Source of the DNA: a virus
Strand: one strand, 5' to 3'
IMG/VR virus record: IMGVR_UViG_3300042691_001897
Span: 1-29,849 of that record
DNA length: 29,849 bases
The notes under the pieces were generated by a model, which had not been told where the DNA came from, ran no database searches, and was given only the letters and a program-made list of their open reading frames with translations. Below are positions 8,976-16,748 of the stretch, one piece after another (the stretch's first letter is position 1; each line of letters begins with the position of its first letter). The translations under genes were made by a program, and so were the position numbers.

Positions 8976-9340
8976 TATATTACAGCGTTTCTAGCTACTA
9001 CTTGATTAGGTTGAGGAATAGAACTAACACCATATAATGTTGTTTTACTTTTTAAACTGTTTAGATAATATGCAACTAATGCATTTGCAGTAGACAACCC
9101 ATTAGAACCTTTAATTTCTTCTAACAATATCAATGGATTTTCACCTGTAATATTAGAGATTCTAAAAATGATTGTTGTAAAATTTTTAGCTACATTTTCA
9201 CTTTTAGACAATGAATAGAAATAGCTATGTATAAGTTCATACTGATTAGCCTCTACAACTAAATCAAAATTGTAAAATTGATCAAACACACGTACTGTGT
9301 TATCTAACTGACTTCTTGGTGCATCTATTGTTTGTGCCAT
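8975..9340 (-). CDS. Conserved T4-like virion-associated protein (121 aa), function unknown
   Basis: Small alpha/beta protein with the pattern TVRVFDQFYNFDLVVEANQYELIHSYF near residues 15-41, and ALVAYYLNSLKSKTTLYGVS before a PQPNQ.V.RNAVI C-terminus. From memory this layout recurs in T4-like cyanophages next to tail genes, usually labelled hypothetical or structural. It begins at an ATG with a GAGG site 7 bases upstream, and a late promoter core ends 16 bases before the start. Its stop codon overlaps the gp4 start. Its position between the tube-like 392-aa gene and gp4 suggests a tail-terminus or neck role, but nothing in the sequence proves it. Confidence 0.7.
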   Translation of the reverse strand: MAQTIDAPRSQLDNTVRVFDQFYNFDLVVEANQYELIHSYFYSLSKSENVAKNFTTIIFRISNITGENPLILLEEIKGSNGLSTANALVAYYLNSLKSKTTLYGVSSIPQPNQVVARNAVI

Positions 9341-9356
9341 AATATACCTCGTAGAA

Positions 9357-9365
9357 GTATTTATG
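9357..9365 (-). promoter_or_regulatory. T4-type late promoter for the 121-aa gene and gp4
   Basis: Reads CATAAATAC on the minus strand, 16 bases before the ATG at 9340. The TAA of the core is the stop codon of the upstream 392-aa gene. The core can also pair with GTAT-A-TTATG at the start codon (9338-9347), leaving one bulged A. Confidence 0.7.
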
Positions 9366-10539
9366 TAACTTGTTTAGGTGATGACCTAATGTTTTGATAT
9401 GACCCGTTGATAGAATTAGGAGCATTTCTAATTGCACTAGCAGCTTGTGTAGGGAAATTGAATGCAGTATTTCTATTGGGAGTGCCTTGTAATGCATCTG
9501 TTGCAATACCTAAGGCTTCTGACTTAGCAATTCTTAATATATTTTGAGGATTTTTAAAAGTATTGGCTGCTGTTCCTGCTTTTTGAACTGCACCTACAAT
9601 ATTACCATTTTCTAAATCATCTAAGATACCACCGGCAGCATCAACAAGACCACCTTGGCCTAATATAGTTGCATTTGATCCTGGACGAGCAATAGGACTT
9701 AATACAGTATCATAGTGATCATTACTACCAAATCCAGTAACTATATCATATGGTTTACGACCATCAACTGCACCTTCATAGTACTTTACAGTTTCGTAAT
9801 TTAAAGTCATCTGATTTTCCATTACGCCACCTCCCTCACTGTAACTGTAAGTATCGTGACTGAAACTTTCAATCATAGGGTTGATTAGTCTATACAAAGA
9901 AAAATTATGTTGGTTGAAACCATATATATTAATTGCCTTAAAGAAAGGCGCTTTACTTATACCTAGATTTGCGGCTGAGTTAGTAGCCGGGCTTTTACCA
10001 GTCTCACCAATATATCCCCAATCATCATTACCAGTGATAGTAGGGTCGTATATATTTCTACGATTTAAGTTATATCTAACTGCATTATCACCACCTACAC
10101 CACTAATAGTTGTATTAGTATTACTATCCATCTGTGTTGCATCTTTATAGTAGTATGTGTAATACGTATACCATAATTTTTTAATTAAATTTTGATTATC
10201 ATCATGGAATACAACGTTAATAGGATCGTATTTAATTTTAGTTTGCACTACCCGTTTACGATTATATTGGTTTAGTGTAGCTAATTCAAACGTGTATTTT
10301 GGTAGTTGTATATTTTTGACTGCTAATCCAAAGTTTTGATCTTGTGGCCAAGATTGAGTAGCACCGATGTAGTCTTTGTTTATATCAAAATAAACATGAA
10401 ATAGAAACTTAAACTTGGGTGAATACCCATAAGCATTTGTTCTAAATGTTTTACTTGCGTGTTGGTAATCACGCAAGTATTCATTTGTAAAGAACGATGT
10501 TGCGGCGTCAGTTAATAGGTTTTGAACGAACCCAGCCAT
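9361..10539 (-). CDS. Tail-tube-like virion protein (392 aa)
   Basis: Probably a tail or baseplate protein of the tube fold. The core reads FHVYFDINKDYIG..., AVKNIQLPKYTFELATLNQYNRKRV and KIKYDPINVVFHDDNQN, followed by TLNYETVKYYEGAV near residues 245-260. This is the pattern of strands and 'conjugated to x basis' turns seen in gp19-type tube proteins and in the T4 tube-initiator proteins gp48/gp54. The last 100 residues are Ala/Asn/Gly-rich and probably flexible. It follows gp19 by 12 bases with no promoter between, so both come from the promoter at 11198-11206. The ATG has an AAGAG site. It is shorter than typical fibre genes and longer than gp19 (208 aa). Whether it caps the tube at the baseplate or at the neck is undecided. 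Confidence 0.6.
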   Translation of the reverse strand: MAGFVQNLLTDAATSFFTNEYLRDYQHASKTFRTNAYGYSPKFKFLFHVYFDINKDYIGATQSWPQDQNFGLAVKNIQLPKYTFELATLNQYNRKRVVQTKIKYDPINVVFHDDNQNLIKKLWYTYYTYYYKDATQMDSNTNTTISGVGGDNAVRYNLNRRNIYDPTITGNDDWGYIGETGKSPATNSAANLGISKAPFFKAINIYGFNQHNFSLYRLINPMIESFSHDTYSYSEGGGVMENQMTLNYETVKYYEGAVDGRKPYDIVTGFGSNDHYDTVLSPIARPGSNATILGQGGLVDAAGGILDDLENGNIVGAVQKAGTAANTFKNPQNILRIAKSEALGIATDALQGTPNRNTAFNFPTQAASAIRNAPNSINGSYQNIRSSPKQVT

Positions 10540-10551
10540 TAATTGCTCTTA

Positions 10552-11178
10552 TTAACCAATACCAGTAACTGCTGTACCACCAAATGCACGACCTACATTT
10601 GTACCGACACCAGAAGTCAATGGTGACTGAATTGCATTATCAAATCTTACGCTCAACTGAATTGTAGCTGGATCACTTGTTTTGTAATCCAAATTATTAT
10701 AGTTGGCTGTCTTAATAAAGCATCCATACAATTCCCAGGTTTCTAATACAGAAGGTGTAAGTACACCATTACCACCGTCAAGAATTTCATAATTGATTTG
10801 AAACTTATAATCTTGTGCAGTTGCGGCACTTGCTTGTTCAACAAAGTCCATTTGTTTCTGAATTTGTTGACCAACCAATTTACTAACGTTGCCCTGTGCA
10901 TCATCACGTAGATTGATTGTAGTTTCTTGCCATGCATGTTTACCTGCAAGATAAATTCTTGAGTTATATACATCTAAAGTTACTTCATCAAATTGAACTT
11001 GTGGACGAGTAATATCCATTACTTGTTTTGTTAGTTCTGTAGTGGAACCACCTACACCAAAGTTTAAGAACAATGCTCTAAAACGATATTGTAGTTTAGG
11101 CATCAATAGACCCTGTGCGTTGGTAGCATTATCCGCTGCAACGGTCATATTGAACAATGATTGTGAGGCTGTTGCCAT
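10552..11178 (-). CDS. gp19: Tail tube protein (T4 gp19 family)
   Basis: 208 residues, against 163 for T4 gp19. The inner tail tube is built of stacked hexamers of this protein. Typical parts are PKLQYRFRALFLNFGVGG near 28-45, TRPQVQFDEVTLDVYNSRIYLAGKHAWQETTINLRDD near 70-105, a helix with QKQMDFVEQ, and the closing strands YKFQINYEILD...VLETWELYGCFIKTANYNNLDY. The order sheath-then-tube is the standard T4 order. The start ATG has an AGGAG site 9 bases upstream and a late promoter 19 bases upstream. A strong hairpin with no T run lies between gp18 and the promoter. The call is secure from motifs and order. Confidence 0.9.
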   Translation of the reverse strand: MATASQSLFNMTVAADNATNAQGLLMPKLQYRFRALFLNFGVGGSTTELTKQVMDITRPQVQFDEVTLDVYNSRIYLAGKHAWQETTINLRDDAQGNVSKLVGQQIQKQMDFVEQASAATAQDYKFQINYEILDGGNGVLTPSVLETWELYGCFIKTANYNNLDYKTSDPATIQLSVRFDNAIQSPLTSGVGTNVGRAFGGTAVTGIG

Positions 11179-11197
11179 ATTTTATTCTCCTATATCT

Positions 11198-11206
11198 TTA
11201 TTTATC
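11198..11206 (-). promoter_or_regulatory. T4-type late promoter for gp19
   Basis: Reads GATAAATAA on the minus strand, 19 bases before the gp19 ATG, directly downstream of the hairpin that follows gp18. Confidence 0.75.
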
Positions 11207-11212
11207 TTTAAT

Positions 11213-11234
11213 TCACCCCTGTCTCCAGGGGTGA
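11213..11234 (-). repeat. Hairpin between gp18 and gp19 without a T run
   Basis: Perfect 9-base arms TCACCCCTG/CAGGGGTGA with a 4-base loop, GC-rich compared with the surroundings. On the minus strand it is followed by AATTAAAG rather than a T run, so it is not a classic terminator. It could protect the gp18 mRNA 3' end from exonucleases or slow read-through into gp19. Confidence 0.65.
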
Positions 11235-11239
11235 TTATC

Positions 11240-14200
11240 TTACTGAGCATTTGCTAATTCACCTGTATTCAATACACGAACTGGAATGTAGATGAATTCA
11301 GCTGCCTTGACTGGTTCAATAGCAACGTCAATCCACAGTTCATTTCTATCAATACGAGCAGGTGTGTTATTGCTCTCATCGCATACAACCAAATAATCAT
11401 ATAAACCACGTTTTGCAACTAAGTCTACAAATAATGATTGAACTACTCCGCTAATTTCATTACGAGTTACTGCATCGTTAGGTTCAAATACGAACGGACG
11501 AGCCGCAATCTGTAATCTTTCACGAATGTAGCACACTAATCTTGCTACGTTAATACGATCCAATGCTGATTGACTATCAAATGAGTTCTTATTACCGTAG
11601 TTCAATAAACCAACACCAGTAAAGTATGCTAATGGATTGATTTGATTTGTGTATAACACATCACGAATACTCATACGATTCTTAACAGTCTGGAACTCAC
11701 CAGTAGTAGCATTTAGGTAGCCAATGTTTGTAGCATTGTCAATTGTACCACGGCGTGTACCTGCTGGAGCTAACCAAGGATAAGCAATAGAATCATTACG
11801 TAAGAATGTGCGTAACATCATGTGACTTGCTGGAACAACAACTGCCGCACCTGTCAAGTCTGTAGTGATACCACTTGGATAGAATACACCCAAATAACTA
11901 TCACGTGTTACCCATCCTTCTTCACCTGTACTTGTAGCACCAGCCGCATTGGTTGCCCAATTTGTTAGATCGGTTGCTTGATCAGGTAAACGTAATGGAG
12001 TATCACCAATGATATATGCAGTATTGTTACGGTCATTATTCAATGTAACCATATCTGGTTGTAACTCTGGATATCCAGGAGCTGCAATAAGATTAAAGAA
12101 TGTATCTTCTTCTCTTATACTTTGATTTGTACCGATAGCCGCTTTAATTGATTGAACAACCAAATTACGCTGTGCTTTACGCCCCATGTATGCTGCACCA
12201 TTAGACTGTAATCCACTAACACTTACCCATGTATATGAGTATGTTGGTAGTACAGCAGGTGATGGATAATTTGCTGAGGTAAAGTAATTTGTTTTAAATT
12301 GTTTTACGTTATAACCACTACGGCGTGTGTTGAACAACAACATACCTTGTGGGTATAGTGCTGGATCCGGCGCATCTAAATCTAAATAATCACTTTCAAG
12401 TAATGTTTCAATACTTACTAGAGGATCATTTACTGGATCAACAGTTCCTACATTACCCCAACGAGCATCAGCAAATAAGATACCATTGTGACTTGTCTGA
12501 TCAGATGTATCAATACTTACCCATTGATCGGTACCGTCAACTTCTTCCCAACGATACAATTTAGGATAATTTTCTAAATCACCACTATCAATCCACAAGT
12601 CACCGTACTCAAGTGCAGTACCGTCGCTTTGACCTGTTAATGGATCTGGTTCTGTTGGACTAATGATTGGTCCAGCAGGGTCAGTAGTATTAGAACCGCC
12701 TGCTGCTGGATTACCGGTACTATCATATTCTACATTTCTATATCCATACCAAGCACCATCTTTGTTTACCATGATATCAACTTCGGATGCTGTACTGTAG
12801 TACCAATTTGTACCATTAACTGGATTAGTTGCAGGAGCACCTTCATTAGCCGTATACATTATTTCAGACCATGTAGATAACTGAGTTGTATAATTTGCTC
12901 TAGGTGTTCCGCTATAGTATGCAAAACTTACAATTGCACCTGATCCACTAACAGCTTTAACAATAATTGTTAAATCATTGCCGCCATCTTCACCTCCAAG
13001 ATCAGACCCTTTAAACGTTACTAAATTATTTACTGCATAATCAATTCCAGAAGTAATTTTATTGATAGCAGTGTATGATACTCCATCATTTGCTATACTA
13101 AATGTAGCCCCACTACCAGACCCAGTTGTATCATCCTGTGATACACTATTATTAACATACCCTAATAAGAATCCATATGTTGATCCTGCATCAGTAAATC
13201 CAAAACCAGCCTCGGCTAAAGTTCCTGTACTTTGACCATCTAAAAAATCTGTCAAATATATTGCACCGCCTAACGTATGCTCTAATTGTATTGCTCCGGA
13301 TGCAGTCACTGATGCTGTGGTATTTGGTATACCTGCAGCCAACCAATTGGTTACAAAATCAGTAGCAGTAGCAGGTCCTGATATTGACATAGCAAGTTGA
13401 TATGATGAGAGATTGCCACTAACGTTTGTAACTATAGCACCAACAAATACATCACCAGTAAGTGTAGGATTGTTTATGCTACCGGTAAACACACTAGAAC
13501 CTATACTTGTTTTTTCCCAATATTTAAAACTTGAAGTAGGGGCTTTGCTAGTAGGTGTGTATATTGTACCGTAAGTTGCTATTACTGTGCCTACAGAGAT
13601 ATCGCCGCCGCCAGTAGAACTTAGGTCACTAATTGCGCTATATATTCCTTGATATTTATTAACAGTTTTACTTACCCATGTATCGGTAGCTGTATTGTAT
13701 GCAGACATTTGAAGATTTATCCCTGATCCCAACTCGCTGGTTTTTACCCAAACACTTCCGGTTGGATGTGGGTAAAGTTGACTAGCTGTCCATAATGGCA
13801 TATTAGCAGATGTTGAAAATACGGTCTCAGGTACATAATATTGCGTTGGTTGTATACCCATATCTGCTAGCGGGGTATTGATACCTTCAGCAAATGTCAA
13901 GTAAGGAGTTAAAGATGAATTAGGCTCACTATATGAAACGCTTAGTTTATTATCTATAAGTCTAGCACTTAGATATGTTATATTCAAACCATTAATAGAA
14001 TTTGCAACATCATTTACGGTATCACCTGAACCAATTGTAATTGTCACTGTCAATAACCCGTTAATATTAATAGTAAAAGTATCACCATTGGTTAATGTTG
14101 GATTTGATACGGTACCGGTAACTACTGGTACTGCTTCTTTCCATTCGGTTGACCCTAATGGTACCCAAGCATTTGTCCAGTTTTTATAAAAATATGTAGC

Positions 14201-14803
14201 GTAGTCGTATTGGCCAGCTCCATCATTAAGTTGTTTAGCTATAACTGCATAACTACCTACGTTACCTAATGAATCAACTGGATAACTATCCACTATATAT
14301 TCTGAATCTGTAATTACTATTGGTGTTTGATTAACAAATTTACCAGTGGATCTGTTAAACTCATAAATTCCCCAAGTAGAGTTTGTAGTGTCTAACCAAT
14401 ATGTACCGTCTGCTGGATTACCTAAAGGACGGCTCAATGAACCAACTAAGCTACCTAAATCAATATCTGCTCTTAATACATAGCAACGATTTGTAGCACC
14501 TAATAATGAATATGTTGCTAACAAGCCATATTCATTTAATTCGTAACCCTGAATTGAAGTACCGTTTGTAGTCTTATAAAAGAACGGGGTACCAAACAAG
14601 TTAACCAAGTCACGTTGACTTGTTACTTGATATAATTTATTTGCATTTGCGGCTGTTGTTGCTGCCGCTACTCCTGTACCAGCCGCATTAGCTTTGTTTT
14701 GTGCTGTGGCTAAGACTACAAGAGGAACTGAACTTGAGGCTGCTGGTAAATATTGACTCTGGTCAATGATTGTTACTTCTACGCCTGGTGATACTAGTGC
14801 CAT
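11240..14803 (-). CDS. gp18: Contractile tail sheath protein (T4 gp18 family), oversized (1187 aa)
   Basis: Sheath subunit whose contraction drives the tube into the host. The N-terminus (LVSPGVEV..ID, SQRDLVNLFGTP, NEYGLLATYSLLGATNRCYVLRA) and the C-terminal third are clear gp18. The latter includes WLAPAGTRRG, the DRINVARLVCYIRERLQIAARPFVFEPNDAVTRNEI segment and YDYLVVCDESNNTP..IDRNE. T4 gp18 has 659 residues; here roughly residues 180-840 are an expanded middle of Ser/Thr/Gly-rich beta domains that should decorate the outside of the tail. Within it are two related stretches beginning TGTVSNPTLT and TGSINNPTLT, and several GD/GT-x-W-x(n)-W modules (GDLWIDSGD...LYRWEE; GTNWYYST). The start ATG has an AGGA site. 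The only late-promoter-like sequence upstream is the weak TAAATA at 14856-14862. Confidence 0.9.
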   Translation of the reverse strand: MALVSPGVEVTIIDQSQYLPAASSSVPLVVLATAQNKANAAGTGVAAATTAANANKLYQVTSQRDLVNLFGTPFFYKTTNGTSIQGYELNEYGLLATYSLLGATNRCYVLRADIDLGSLVGSLSRPLGNPADGTYWLDTTNSTWGIYEFNRSTGKFVNQTPIVITDSEYIVDSYPVDSLGNVGSYAVIAKQLNDGAGQYDYATYFYKNWTNAWVPLGSTEWKEAVPVVTGTVSNPTLTNGDTFTININGLLTVTITIGSGDTVNDVANSINGLNITYLSARLIDNKLSVSYSEPNSSLTPYLTFAEGINTPLADMGIQPTQYYVPETVFSTSANMPLWTASQLYPHPTGSVWVKTSELGSGINLQMSAYNTATDTWVSKTVNKYQGIYSAISDLSSTGGGDISVGTVIATYGTIYTPTSKAPTSSFKYWEKTSIGSSVFTGSINNPTLTGDVFVGAIVTNVSGNLSSYQLAMSISGPATATDFVTNWLAAGIPNTTASVTASGAIQLEHTLGGAIYLTDFLDGQSTGTLAEAGFGFTDAGSTYGFLLGYVNNSVSQDDTTGSGSGATFSIANDGVSYTAINKITSGIDYAVNNLVTFKGSDLGGEDGGNDLTIIVKAVSGSGAIVSFAYYSGTPRANYTTQLSTWSEIMYTANEGAPATNPVNGTNWYYSTASEVDIMVNKDGAWYGYRNVEYDSTGNPAAGGSNTTDPAGPIISPTEPDPLTGQSDGTALEYGDLWIDSGDLENYPKLYRWEEVDGTDQWVSIDTSDQTSHNGILFADARWGNVGTVDPVNDPLVSIETLLESDYLDLDAPDPALYPQGMLLFNTRRSGYNVKQFKTNYFTSANYPSPAVLPTYSYTWVSVSGLQSNGAAYMGRKAQRNLVVQSIKAAIGTNQSIREEDTFFNLIAAPGYPELQPDMVTLNNDRNNTAYIIGDTPLRLPDQATDLTNWATNAAGATSTGEEGWVTRDSYLGVFYPSGITTDLTGAAVVVPASHMMLRTFLRNDSIAYPWLAPAGTRRGTIDNATNIGYLNATTGEFQTVKNRMSIRDVLYTNQINPLAYFTGVGLLNYGNKNSFDSQSALDRINVARLVCYIRERLQIAARPFVFEPNDAVTRNEISGVVQSLFVDLVAKRGLYDYLVVCDESNNTPARIDRNELWIDVAIEPVKAAEFIYIPVRVLNTGELANAQ

Positions 14804-14855
14804 GTTAAATTTCCTTTATGTTATGATTATGAGGGTTAACGCCCTAACGTATTAA

Positions 14856-14862
14856 TATTTAG
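14856..14862 (-). promoter_or_regulatory. Weak late-promoter-like site upstream of gp18
   Basis: Reads CTAAATA on the minus strand, 52 bases before the gp18 ATG. It lacks the AT before TAAATA that the other sites share. It is listed because the 120-base gap 14804-14923 must carry the gp18 promoter and nothing better is visible. Confidence 0.3.
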
Positions 14863-14923
14863 TGCATATCATAAAAAAAGCACCAATAACCGTACCTTTA
14901 AAGGTTTCTGGGTTAAATACTGT

Positions 14924-15271
14924 ATGATTAGACCTGTTTGCAAAGAATGCAATAAAAATCTATGTGCAGTAAATTATATACGCAATGAAAAAACATACTA
15001 TAGGAGTATGTGTGATGAGTGTGGCAGAAAGAAAAATAAGAAAAAGCCAAGAATACCGAGTTGGCAAAAAGCAGGGTATAAGAAAAAACCCGCATGTGAT
15101 GTTTGCGGGTTTAAATTTCTATATCCTTCACAAGCTACAGTGTACCATACTGATGGTAAACTTGAAAATAATCAGTATACCAATCTACGAACAGTCTGTT
15201 TGAATTGTATAGAAGTTATAAAACGAAAAGAAGTTACTTGGCGTAAAGGGGACTTAGAGGTTGATTATTGA
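14924..15271 (+). CDS. Small four-CxxC zinc protein, HNH-like with a lost histidine (115 aa)
   Basis: Four CxxC pairs are visible: C6/C9, C30/C33, C58/C61 and C92/C95, enough for two structural zinc ions. The second half follows an HNH layout: CDVCGF, then VYHTDGK (H75, D77), NN and NLRTVCLNC. The histidine that normally follows the last CxxC is Ile96, so the nuclease site looks degenerate. From memory, near-identical proteins occur widely in T4-like cyanophages, usually labelled hypothetical or HNH endonuclease. Conservation without the last His argues for a structural or DNA-binding role. It is on the plus strand, divergent from gp18, and its end overlaps the end of the dNMP kinase gene by 18 bases. 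No clear ribosome binding site precedes the ATG; a TTAAATA lies too close to serve as its late promoter. Confidence 0.75.
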   Translation: MIRPVCKECNKNLCAVNYIRNEKTYYRSMCDECGRKKNKKKPRIPSWQKAGYKKKPACDVCGFKFLYPSQATVYHTDGKLENNQYTNLRTVCLNCIEVIKRKEVTWRKGDLEVDY

Positions 15272-15889
15272 TTTGACCTTAGTGTGTAAGTCATCTATCG
15301 AACCATTATTGTCTATGTAATGGTCATATTTTAATCCAACACTACTGTACTCACTTGCATGTACTTTTTGTTTGTCTAATTTAGTTTTACTTAGGGCCCA
15401 CATACTATTGCCATTAGCACCGCGATTAAATGCTATTGCGGCATCATACCATTTAGGTCTCTCACCGCGTTCTACCCTCATTGTAATGCCACCTGCAGTT
15501 TTGATAGCATTTACTTCATTAGCAAAACGACAGTCAGTAATAACAATATTGTCTTTAGTCTTGCGTAATTGATTTTCTACACTTGCTACCCAGATATCAT
15601 TGTGAAATCCATTGCGACAAACTTCTGTTCCCCATTGTTGCAATACCCACCTAGGAGTAAGTTCAGGGATGTTTAATCGTTCACTCCACCACACATCTAA
15701 TTGCTCTCGCCATTCTCTACTAGACTTTGTAGTTCCCTCTAGTAATTCTCGGTCCCAACCAAAAACTGCGGAACAAGCATCTTTGAGTGTACCTGCAAAA
15801 CTAATTCTTTTATACCCGTGAAATGTAGTAAGATAGTCAGCAATAGTGTCTTTGCCGCTACCAATAAACCCAGTGATACCTATAATCAT
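15254..15889 (-). CDS. gp1: Deoxynucleoside monophosphate kinase (T4 gene 1 family)
   Basis: Phosphorylates dNMPs to dNDPs to feed phage DNA synthesis. A P-loop is at residues 7-15 (GFIGSGKDT) at the end of the first strand. It is followed by the family pattern HGYKRISFAGTLKD (24-37), FGWDRELLEGT, WVLQQWGTEVCR and NIVITDCRFANEVNAIKTAGG, where DCRF is the Asp/Arg segment of this kinase group. 211 residues, shorter than T4 gp1 (241). The ATG has GGAG 7 bases upstream. A sigma70-type promoter (15909-15937) lies directly upstream, so it can be expressed early and independently of gp13. Its 3' end overlaps that of the convergent zinc protein gene. Confidence 0.9.
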   Translation of the reverse strand: MIIGITGFIGSGKDTIADYLTTFHGYKRISFAGTLKDACSAVFGWDRELLEGTTKSSREWREQLDVWWSERLNIPELTPRWVLQQWGTEVCRNGFHNDIWVASVENQLRKTKDNIVITDCRFANEVNAIKTAGGITMRVERGERPKWYDAAIAFNRGANGNSMWALSKTKLDKQKVHASEYSSVGLKYDHYIDNNGSIDDLHTKVKSIINL

Positions 15890-15908
15890 TTATCAACTCC
15901 TGTACAAT

Positions 15909-15937
15909 ATTATATTACAGGACTATGAAAAAGTAAA
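15909..15937 (-). promoter_or_regulatory. Sigma70-type promoter for dNMP kinase
   Basis: On the minus strand TTTACT (-35, four of six consensus bases) and a perfect TATAAT (-10) are separated by 17 bases, ending 19 bases before the ATG. The -10 lies inside a CCTGTA...TACAGG inverted repeat (15898-15920), a possible operator. Confidence 0.7.
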
Positions 15938-15944
15938 CCTTCAT

Positions 15945-16706
15945 TTAACCAATTACAAATGATAGCGGTTGACTATAATCTACAAAACGCTTTAAGTCTT
16001 CCAATAATTGGTCTTGCATTGCTTTGCCTTCAGCCTTTAATGTAGCTCCATTAAGTGTGGTGCCACCACCTGGACCTGCAATACTAGCAAACTTTTCACG
16101 GGCTTCACCTAACATTAATTTTAATTGACTAAGTGTCCAATCACCTATCCAAATACCAGCACCAGGATCCTGCAATAAAACTTGTTCAGGCTTTTGAATA
16201 TCTGCCCATATCAATACTTGTTCTCCGCTACCTTTAGGGTCACGAACAATACGCAATTCTTTTGTAACAGGATTGAATGTGAATATAACATATCCACCGA
16301 ACATACGTGCCGCTAATTCAATATACTGAGCATAGAAGTCATAGGTAGCTAAACCACCTGCTTGGTTATAATTTAGCAAATAGGTATTAAGAATGGCACT
16401 ACTAAAAGGGTCGAAACTGCTTGCGGCAGGGCCTGTCTCTAAACCAACCGTTCTACGAAATAATTGTCTTACATTAATGAATTCCGAAGGTAATGTATAT
16501 ACATCTACATTTCTTTCTATCTTTAATAGGGTATAAGATTCTTGTGTAGAATTCTGAGCCCGTTGTCTATAAATTTTAACTGCATATTGATATGCAGCCT
16601 CATAGTGTTCAGGGTCCAATTCCACATCAACTATTCCGCCACCAAGACGTAAATTTAAATTTCTAAATAGGTCTTCTTTTAATTCGTCCAGCGTAGTACC
16701 AGCCAT
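15945..16706 (-). CDS. gp13: Neck protein (T4 gp13 family)
   Basis: 253 residues (T4 gp13 has 309). It forms, with gp14, the neck that seals the filled head and accepts the tail. The N-terminal pattern LKEDLFRNLNLRLGGGIVDVELDPEHYEAAYQYAVKIY parallels T4 gp13's [24 protein letters not shown]. The C-terminus (WTLSQLKLMLGEAREKFASIAGPGGGTTLNG, then a helix and PLSFVIG) parallels its LPGGVTIDG...PPFGILVG ending. The start ATG has GGAG six bases upstream, and that site is buried in a perfect 12-base inverted repeat holding the late promoter (see 16710-16740). It follows mazG, which is driven from an early promoter, so early read-through is expected. Family assignment rests on remembered sequence and order. 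Confidence 0.75.
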   Translation of the reverse strand: MAGTTLDELKEDLFRNLNLRLGGGIVDVELDPEHYEAAYQYAVKIYRQRAQNSTQESYTLLKIERNVDVYTLPSEFINVRQLFRRTVGLETGPAASSFDPFSSAILNTYLLNYNQAGGLATYDFYAQYIELAARMFGGYVIFTFNPVTKELRIVRDPKGSGEQVLIWADIQKPEQVLLQDPGAGIWIGDWTLSQLKLMLGEAREKFASIAGPGGGTTLNGATLKAEGKAMQDQLLEDLKRFVDYSQPLSFVIG

Positions 16707-16709
16707 AAT

Positions 16710-16740
16710 GTTCTCCAGATAGTGTATTTATCTGGAGAAC
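16710..16740 (-). promoter_or_regulatory. Ribosome-binding-site hairpin containing the gp13 late promoter
   Basis: Perfect 12-base arms GTTCTCCAGATA/TATCTGGAGAAC with a 7-base loop. The 3' arm in the mRNA carries the GGAG site of gp13. The 5' arm and loop carry the late promoter GATAAATAC (16724-16732). mRNA coming from mazG would hide the site; mRNA starting about six bases after the promoter core would lack the 5' arm. There is no T run, so it is not a terminator. Confidence 0.8.
16724..16732 (-). promoter_or_regulatory. T4-type late promoter for gp13
   Basis: Reads GATAAATAC on the minus strand, 17 bases before the gp13 ATG, inside the inverted repeat 16710-16740. Confidence 0.75.
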
Positions 16741-16748
16741 CGTTCATC

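Noticed and set aside
13650-13662. Late-promoter-like AATAAATATC inside gp18
   Set aside because: It lies within coding sequence with no gene start nearby; chance in AT-rich DNA.
14912-14919. TTAAATAC before the plus-strand zinc protein
   Set aside because: It ends about five bases before the ATG, so mRNA would start at or after the start codon.
16710-16740. Terminator after mazG
   Set aside because: The 12-base stem has no T run on the minus strand and overlaps the promoter and ribosome binding site of gp13.
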